Assembly: GCA_963752045.1 (NCBI GenBank)
Contig: CAVVWN010000008.1
Coordinates: 1,178,001 to 1,242,000, forward strand
Reading direction: 5' to 3'
Source of the DNA: DATKDF01 sp963752045
Lineage (GTDB): Bacteria > Acidobacteriota > Vicinamibacteria > Vicinamibacterales > SCN-69-37
Length of the DNA: 64,000 bases
Shown piece after piece: positions 59,451-64,000 of this stretch. The translations under genes and the position numbers were made by a program. The stretch's first letter is position 1; each line of letters starts with the position of its first letter. The notes under the pieces are model-generated. The model was not told where the DNA came from and did no database searches. It worked only from the letters and a program-made list of their open reading frames with translations.

Positions 59451-60293
59451 CTACCGGCCGCCGCGCATGCCGCCCATCGTCTCGCGGCGGTAGTCCGCGG
59501 GCGGCTCGAACGTGGACGGGTCGACGGTCCGTTCGGCGGCGGAGACCAGGCGTGTCTCGGTCGTGGGCTCCCCGGCTTCGTTGAACTCGATCGTCAGCAC
59601 CGGGTAGCCGTTGGCTTGCTGCATCTGCTCGTAGATGTCGAGGTCCATCTGCCCGGCAACCTGTGCCAGGTTCGAGAAGAGCTCCTTGGCGAAGGTCCCC
59701 ATGCTCTCGAAGGCTCCGCGCACCTCGTTCGCGCCTGGCAGATTGGCCCAATCGGTCACCCACATCTCGCGGACCTTCCGGTCCCCGCGCAGCACTTCGT
59801 ACTTCACCGTGTCGTAGCCGGCGTGCTCGGCGCGCTCGGTCGTCCGCTTGAGCTCGGCGGGCGCCGGCGGCGGTCCCATGGCTGCGCCCATCCCGCGGCC
59901 GCGCATGGCCTGTTCCATGGCCGCGCGCTGCTCGGGCGGGAGGTTCTGCATCATCGCCTGCATCTGACTCATGGCCGCGCCCACCTGCGACGCCAGCTGC
60001 TTGACCGTCGCCTGGTCGATCACCATGTAGGTGCGACGGCCGTGGTCGATGGCCACCAGTTCCTGCCGATCTCCGCGGAAGACCATGGCGTTCTTGGCTT
60101 GTCCGGCGTCACCGGGGACGTCCACTTTGATCAGGTTGCCCTCGATCGACGCGGTCATGGCCTGCGTGGTGTTGCGGCGCACATCCTTGATCTCGCTCTC
60201 GAAGACGACTCCGGGACCGACCGGTTCGAGCGCAGCGAGCGGCGCCGCAAGCAAGCCGAATCCGACCAACGCAGCGATAGGACGTATGCTCAT
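59451..60293 (-). CDS. Exported DUF4412-like protein
   Basis: A 280-residue protein with signal peptide SIRPIAALVGFGLLAAPLAA. The mature part begins with strand-rich sequence (VFESEIKDVRRN). A Met/Gln-rich low-complexity helical stretch lies around residues 105-135 (QMQAMMQNLPPEQRAAMEQA). A later block, GYDTVKYEVLRGDRKVREMW followed by DPSTFEPPADYR, matches the DUF4412 pattern of periplasmic proteins related to LolA-like folds. The function is unknown. Start ATG 60293 gives the better signal peptide; ATG 60311 is the alternative. The gene lies 360 bp upstream of the Oar receptor gene on the same strand. Confidence 0.7.
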   Translation of the reverse strand: MSIRPIAALVGFGLLAAPLAALEPVGPGVVFESEIKDVRRNTTQAMTASIEGNLIKVDVPGDAGQAKNAMVFRGDRQELVAIDHGRRTYMVIDQATVKQLASQVGAAMSQMQAMMQNLPPEQRAAMEQAMRGRGMGAAMGPPPAPAELKRTTERAEHAGYDTVKYEVLRGDRKVREMWVTDWANLPGANEVRGAFESMGTFAKELFSNLAQVAGQMDLDIYEQMQQANGYPVLTIEFNEAGEPTTETRLVSAAERTVDPSTFEPPADYRRETMGGMRGGR

Positions 60294-60642
60294 GACCACA
60301 AAGCCTGCCATCTCGGCGTCCCGGCTGCAAGTCGGCCGGGGCCGGGCCGGTCTCGAGTTCGGAGAGCGCTGCGCCGACCGACGGCGCCGCAAGCGACAGC
60401 TCCGCCGCGCCGCTGACGTAGGTCCGCAACTGTCCGTAAACGTGCAGCGTGACGGCGCGAGTCCTTCCAAAAATGGCCCCCGGGAACGGGGAAACTCCAC
60501 CTCCCGGGCTGCTGTCAGCCGACTCGTCCGTCGCGCCGTCCTTGCGCCTCGGACAGGCGTTCTGCGGGAACCATCGGCTGCCCGCCACTCGTCTGTTTAC
60601 CTGACCGACAGCGTACGCGTAGTGCCTTCGTGGGAGGTTTCC
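60294..60642. other. 349-bp divergent spacer with a MoaD/ThiS-like fragment
   Basis: This spacer separates the DUF4412-like gene (minus) from the second ADOP permease (plus). On the minus strand, at about 60345-60460, a short open segment reads VTLHVYGQLRTYVSGAAEL and then SLAAPSVGAALSELE, resembling the first half of a MoaD/ThiS beta-grasp protein. The second half and the Gly-Gly tail are absent. Otherwise nothing gene-like is seen; the permease ribosome-binding site GGGAGG lies at its right end. Confidence 0.35.
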
Positions 60643-63174
60643 GTGGAATCGTGGCTCGCAGACGTCAGGCTCTCGCTTCGCCAGCTCGTCAAGTCGCCGG
60701 GATTCACGGCGGCAGCCGTGCTCGTGCTGTCGCTCGGGATTGGCCTCAACGCGGCCATGTTCGGCCTGGTCTACGCCCTCGGATTCATGGGACGGCCGTT
60801 CGCGGAGCCCGATCGCGTCGTGCAGCTCTACTCGAGCCGGAGCACGCAGCCCGACTCCTACCGCGGGTTCTCGTACGCGGCGTATGAACAGATCGCTTCA
60901 GACCGTGACGCGTTCGCCGGCGTGCTGGCGCATAATCCGACGCTCGTCGGCGTCAGCGACGGCGGCGACTCGCGGCGGACGTTCGCCGCGGTCGTCACGC
61001 GCAACTACTTCGACGTCCTCGGCGTGCCCCTGGTCGAGGGCCGCAGCTTCACGGCCGACGAAGACCGGCCCGGCCAGGACATTCCGGTGGCCGTGGTCAG
61101 CTACGAATACTGGCAACGCGCCGGCGCGCGGCCTGATCTCGTCGGGTCGACGGTCCGCGTCAACGAACGCCCGTACACGATCGTCGGCATCGCGCCGCGG
61201 GGATTCACCGGCACGATGATGGTCTTCGGCCCGGAGCTGTTCTTCCCGATGGGCGTGTTCGACTCGATCTCGAACGACTTCCAGGGCGAGATTCCGCGCA
61301 CGCTCGAACGCCCGGACGCGTACGGCCTGTTCCTGGTCGCCCGCCTGGCCGAGGGCGTCACGCCCGAGGCCGCGTCGGAGCGGCTTGCGCTCATGGGGCC
61401 CGAGCTCGCGCGCGCCTATCCGTCGGCGTACGAAGATGCTCGCGTGACGATGGCCGCGCTGCCCAGGCTCGGCACGAGCACGTCACCGAGTGACGAAGGC
61501 GTGCTCGCGGTCGTCGGCGCGGTGATGCTCGGCCTCACGGGCGCCGTGCTGCTGACGGTGTGTCTCAACCTCGCCTCGATGCTGATGGCGCGCGGGAGGG
61601 CGCGGCGAAAGGAGTTCGCGATCCGGAGGGCCCTGGGCGGAAGCCGGGCGCAAATCGTCCGGCAGCTCCTCACCGAAGGCCTGGTCCTGGCGCTGGCCGG
61701 CGGCGCGGTCGGCGCCCTGCTCGCCGTGTCGGCCATCGACGCGCTCGTCGGCGCCTTCGCTGCCGCGCTGCCCGTCTCGATCGTGCTGGAGGGCGCGCTC
61801 TCGCCCGCGCTCGTCCTCGCCACGCTGGGCTTCGCCGTGCTGGCCACGACGTGGTTCGCGCTCGGTCCGGCGCTCAGGCACTCGCGCGCCGACCTGCTTT
61901 CGGACTTGAAGCCGCAGGCCGGAGAGGACCTGCCGGATCGCCGCCGCCGCTTCATGCCGCGGCACCCGCTGCTCGTCGCCCAGGTCTCGCTTTCGATTGC
62001 GCTGTTGATCGCCGCCGGGCTGTTCGTTCGCATGGCCCAGACTGCCTTGTCGGTCGACTTCGGCTTCCGCGCCGACGACACGGTGCTGGCGGAGGTGGAT
62101 TCCCGCCTTGGTGGCTACACGACGGCAGAGAGCCTCCGCATCTTCGAGGACCTCGAGCGGCGTCTGGAGGCGCTCCCCGGCGTCGACTCGGCCGCCGTCG
62201 GCGCGCTCGTGCCGCTCGGCCTGGTCAACATCGGCGAGTCGGTGCGGCGGGCCGGCCTGAATGTGCCGGAAGGCGAGCGACCGGAAACGCCCGAGGAGGG
62301 GCGCGCCTTCGGCGCGCCGTGGAACGCCGTGAGCGGTGGCTATTTCGCCGCCATGGGAGTGCCGCTCATCACCGGGCGGACGTTCTCCGAGATCGAGTCG
62401 TACGGCGAGGGCGCACCGCGCGTCGCCATTCTCGACGAGGCGCTGGCTCGAAAGCTGTGGCCGGAGGGCGGCGCGATCGGGCAGCGCGTGGAATTCGTCC
62501 GGTCCAGAGACGGCGCCGGTCCGCCCGCGAGCATGGAGGTCGTCGGCATCGTCGCCTCCACCAGGCGCCAGTTGTTCGAGAACGAGCTACCCGGCGCCGT
62601 CTACGTCCCGTTCGCGCAGGGCGCGATGGGCAACGTCCACTTCCACGTCCGCCCGACGGCTGCGCGGCCGGACCTCGACGACGAGGTTCGCAACGAAATC
62701 CGGACGGCCGTGCCGAACCTGCCGCTCTTCAGCTCCCGCACGTACAGCGCCCACGTCGGCGGCTCGATCGAGTACTGGGCGCTCCAGTTCACCGCGGCGC
62801 TCTTCGCCTCATTCGGCGGACTGGCGATGATCGTCGCGCTCGTCGGCATCTACGGCGTCCTGAGCTACGCCGTGGTCCGGCGTACGCGCGAGATCGGAAT
62901 CCGGATGGCCGTCGGCGCCAGTGCCGGTCGCGTCGTGCGCCTGATCGTGGGCGAAGGCCTGGCGCTCACGCTCCTGGGTGTCGCGGTCGGCTGGGTGCTC
63001 GGCATGGGCATCGGACGCGTGCTCGGCAGCCTGTTCGTCGACCTGGCGGCGTTCGACGCGGCGACGTTCACCATCCTGCCGGTCGCCTTCGTCGCCGCGG
63101 CGCTCGTGGCCGCCTGGCTGCCCGCGCGGCGGGCGACGCGCGTCAATCCCCTGAGCGCCCTCAGGAGCGAGTAG
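60643..63174 (+). CDS. ADOP-type ABC permease (duplicated MacB/FtsX), intact
   Basis: An 843-residue permease. It starts with VESWLADVRLSLRQLVKSPG and a first helix AAAVLVLSLGIGLNAAMFGL. A MacB periplasmic domain (VVTRNYFDVLGVPLVEGRSF) is followed by an FtsX block with RRKEFAIRRALGGSRAQIVR. A second MacB domain (YFAAMGVPLITGRTFSE) and a second FtsX block (RRTREIGIRMAVGASAGRVV) follow, ending WLPARRATRVNPLSALRSE. Unlike the other ADOP here, it lacks the N-terminal prefix region and has no adjacent PadR. Start GTG 60643 has GGGAGG six bases upstream; open sequence further upstream is non-coding in character. The export substrate is unknown, and no ATPase gene lies nearby. Confidence 0.9.
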   Translation: MESWLADVRLSLRQLVKSPGFTAAAVLVLSLGIGLNAAMFGLVYALGFMGRPFAEPDRVVQLYSSRSTQPDSYRGFSYAAYEQIASDRDAFAGVLAHNPTLVGVSDGGDSRRTFAAVVTRNYFDVLGVPLVEGRSFTADEDRPGQDIPVAVVSYEYWQRAGARPDLVGSTVRVNERPYTIVGIAPRGFTGTMMVFGPELFFPMGVFDSISNDFQGEIPRTLERPDAYGLFLVARLAEGVTPEAASERLALMGPELARAYPSAYEDARVTMAALPRLGTSTSPSDEGVLAVVGAVMLGLTGAVLLTVCLNLASMLMARGRARRKEFAIRRALGGSRAQIVRQLLTEGLVLALAGGAVGALLAVSAIDALVGAFAAALPVSIVLEGALSPALVLATLGFAVLATTWFALGPALRHSRADLLSDLKPQAGEDLPDRRRRFMPRHPLLVAQVSLSIALLIAAGLFVRMAQTALSVDFGFRADDTVLAEVDSRLGGYTTAESLRIFEDLERRLEALPGVDSAAVGALVPLGLVNIGESVRRAGLNVPEGERPETPEEGRAFGAPWNAVSGGYFAAMGVPLITGRTFSEIESYGEGAPRVAILDEALARKLWPEGGAIGQRVEFVRSRDGAGPPASMEVVGIVASTRRQLFENELPGAVYVPFAQGAMGNVHFHVRPTAARPDLDDEVRNEIRTAVPNLPLFSSRTYSAHVGGSIEYWALQFTAALFASFGGLAMIVALVGIYGVLSYAVVRRTREIGIRMAVGASAGRVVRLIVGEGLALTLLGVAVGWVLGMGIGRVLGSLFVDLAAFDAATFTILPVAFVAAALVAAWLPARRATRVNPLSALRSE

Positions 63175-63219
63175 ACTCGGGGCTTCCCGAGCATCGCGGC
63201 CGCGATAGAATCCTGCTCG

Positions 63220-63756
63220 ATGGCCGGCGACGCGCTGCCCCGCATCCTGATCGACGAGGACCGTATCCGGGTGCGTGTCCGCGAACTGGCCGATGAAGTC
63301 CGGCGGGACAGCGCCCCCGATGTTGCCCTGCACCTGGTGGCGGCGCTCAAGGGCGCCTTTGTCTTCATGGCCGACTTCGCGCGCGCGCTGCCCGGGCCGG
63401 TGACGTGCGACTTCCTGTCGGTCGGCAGCTACGATGGTCGCCGCGAGACGAGCGGACAGATTCGCATCACCAAGGACATCGAACAGTCGATTGACGGGCG
63501 TGACGTCGTTCTCGTCGAGGACATCCTCGATACCGGCCTGACGCTTGCCGCGGTCCAGGAACTGCTGGGCAGCCGCCGGCCCAGGTCGCTGCGCACGGTG
63601 TGCCTGCTGAACAAGCCGTCGCGGCGGAGGGTCCCGGTCACGGTCGACTACATCGGCTTCACCATCGAGGACCACTTCGTCGTTGGCTACGGACTCGACG
63701 TCGAGGAGCGCTACCGGAATCTGCCGTACATCGGCATCCTGGAGCCGGACGCATGA
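63220..63756 (+). CDS. hpt: Hypoxanthine phosphoribosyltransferase
   Basis: A 178-residue purine salvage enzyme. The PRPP-binding motif is VVLVEDILDTGLTLAAV, the flexible loop is near FLSVGSYDGRRETSGQIRI, and the purine-specific C-terminal segment is VDYIGFTIEDHFVVGYGLD. It converts hypoxanthine/guanine and PRPP to IMP/GMP. It lies 45 bp after the ADOP gene and overlaps deoC by 4 nt, a nucleoside-salvage pair. Confidence 0.95.
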   Translation: MAGDALPRILIDEDRIRVRVRELADEVRRDSAPDVALHLVAALKGAFVFMADFARALPGPVTCDFLSVGSYDGRRETSGQIRITKDIEQSIDGRDVVLVEDILDTGLTLAAVQELLGSRRPRSLRTVCLLNKPSRRRVPVTVDYIGFTIEDHFVVGYGLDVEERYRNLPYIGILEPDA

Positions 63757-64000
63757 CGACGCTCAACATCGACTTCGCGAGGCTGATGGCCCTCGTGGTC
63801 GACGAGGTCCGGCGTGCCGAGCGGCGGTCGGTCGAGTGCAGTTGTCACGCCACGGCGGCCGACTGCTGTCCCGATCGGCTGCGGACGGTCGTCGACGCTG
63901 GCGCCGCGCGCCTCGGCCTGCACGCGCGGGGCCGGGCGCAGGCCGGGCTCGCCGGCTTCATCGACCACACGCTGCTCAAGCCGGACGCCGCACGCGCCGA
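63753..64000 (+). CDS. deoC: Deoxyribose-phosphate aldolase, N-terminal part (cut by window end)
   Basis: About 82 residues are visible. The class I aldolase begins at LAGFIDHTLLKPDAARA, the conserved DeoC N-terminus. It is preceded by a roughly 65-residue extension containing a Cys-rich patch (C30, C32, C39, C40 by count from ATG 63753: ECSCHATAADCCPD) that bacterial DeoC normally lacks. The enzyme splits 2-deoxyribose-5-phosphate into glyceraldehyde-3-phosphate and acetaldehyde. The active-site lysine lies beyond the window. Confidence 0.85.
   Translation, partial: MTTLNIDFARLMALVVDEVRRAERRSVECSCHATAADCCPDRLRTVVDAGAARLGLHARGRAQAGLAGFIDHTLLKPDAARA

Noticed and set aside
60031..60642. Longer N-terminus for the second ADOP permease
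   Set aside because: The upstream open segment overlaps the DUF4412-like gene antisense and lacks the permease-prefix pattern; GTG 60643 has a clear ribosome-binding site.

Overview
This is a GC-rich bacterial chromosome segment. Its family content points to Acidobacteriota, most likely Vicinamibacteria or a close relative. The markers are two ADOP-type (duplicated MacB/FtsX) orphan permeases, a PadR regulator coupled to one of them, an Oar-like TonB-dependent receptor with an N-terminal carboxypeptidase-regulatory domain, a VWFA-related Acidobacterial-type protein, a PD40/TolB-like propeller tail, and an ECF sigma factor of the TIGR02999 type next to a Ser/Thr kinase with TPRs. The phylum call is inference from these families; no rRNA is present.

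Layout. Positions 1-8600 are mostly minus-strand: a tight run moaA, GMC oxidoreductase, Gfo/Idh/MocA oxidoreductase (frame broken), an internally duplicated membrane protein and a VTT/YqaA-like protein, then an amino-acid permease fused to two universal-stress domains and a small mechanosensitive-channel-like protein. A seven-copy heptamer repeat separates moaA from a plus-strand M20 peptidase. Positions 8700-28100 form a long plus-strand housekeeping block: hisS, aspS, ROK kinase, phoH-ybeY-corC-era, mgtE, recO-glyQ-glyS-ppdK-mutL, much of it with 1-11 nt overlaps. Positions 28100-41500 carry rarA and a SpoU methyltransferase (minus), greA, a patatin-like protein without its catalytic serine, a PLP enzyme of transsulfuration type, a DHH phosphoesterase (frame broken), a VWA protein, uvrB, an Mla-type lipid transporter (permease, ATPase, MCE protein), two small envelope proteins and tRNA-Val(CAC).

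Positions 41500-60300 are an accessory region just past the tRNA. A minus-strand kinase/ECF sigma pair faces a plus-strand run of four exported proteins: two unknown, one OmpA-like, and one roughly 1290-residue PKD/HEFGH-metalloprotease/Ig-like protein. padR-ADOP, an Oar-like receptor and a DUF4412-like protein follow. The end of the window has a second, intact ADOP permease, then hpt and the start of deoC (purine and deoxynucleoside salvage).

The best candidate for something undescribed is the sigma/kinase pair facing the exported-protein operon. It looks like a phosphorylation-gated sigma switch driving a surface module. A major caution is that thirteen reading-frame breaks can be placed by conserved sequence resuming in another frame. 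Eleven of them lie between about 50.1 and 58.1 kb. None of the broken genes shows an in-frame stop within its conserved segments, so consensus indels are at least as likely as gene decay.
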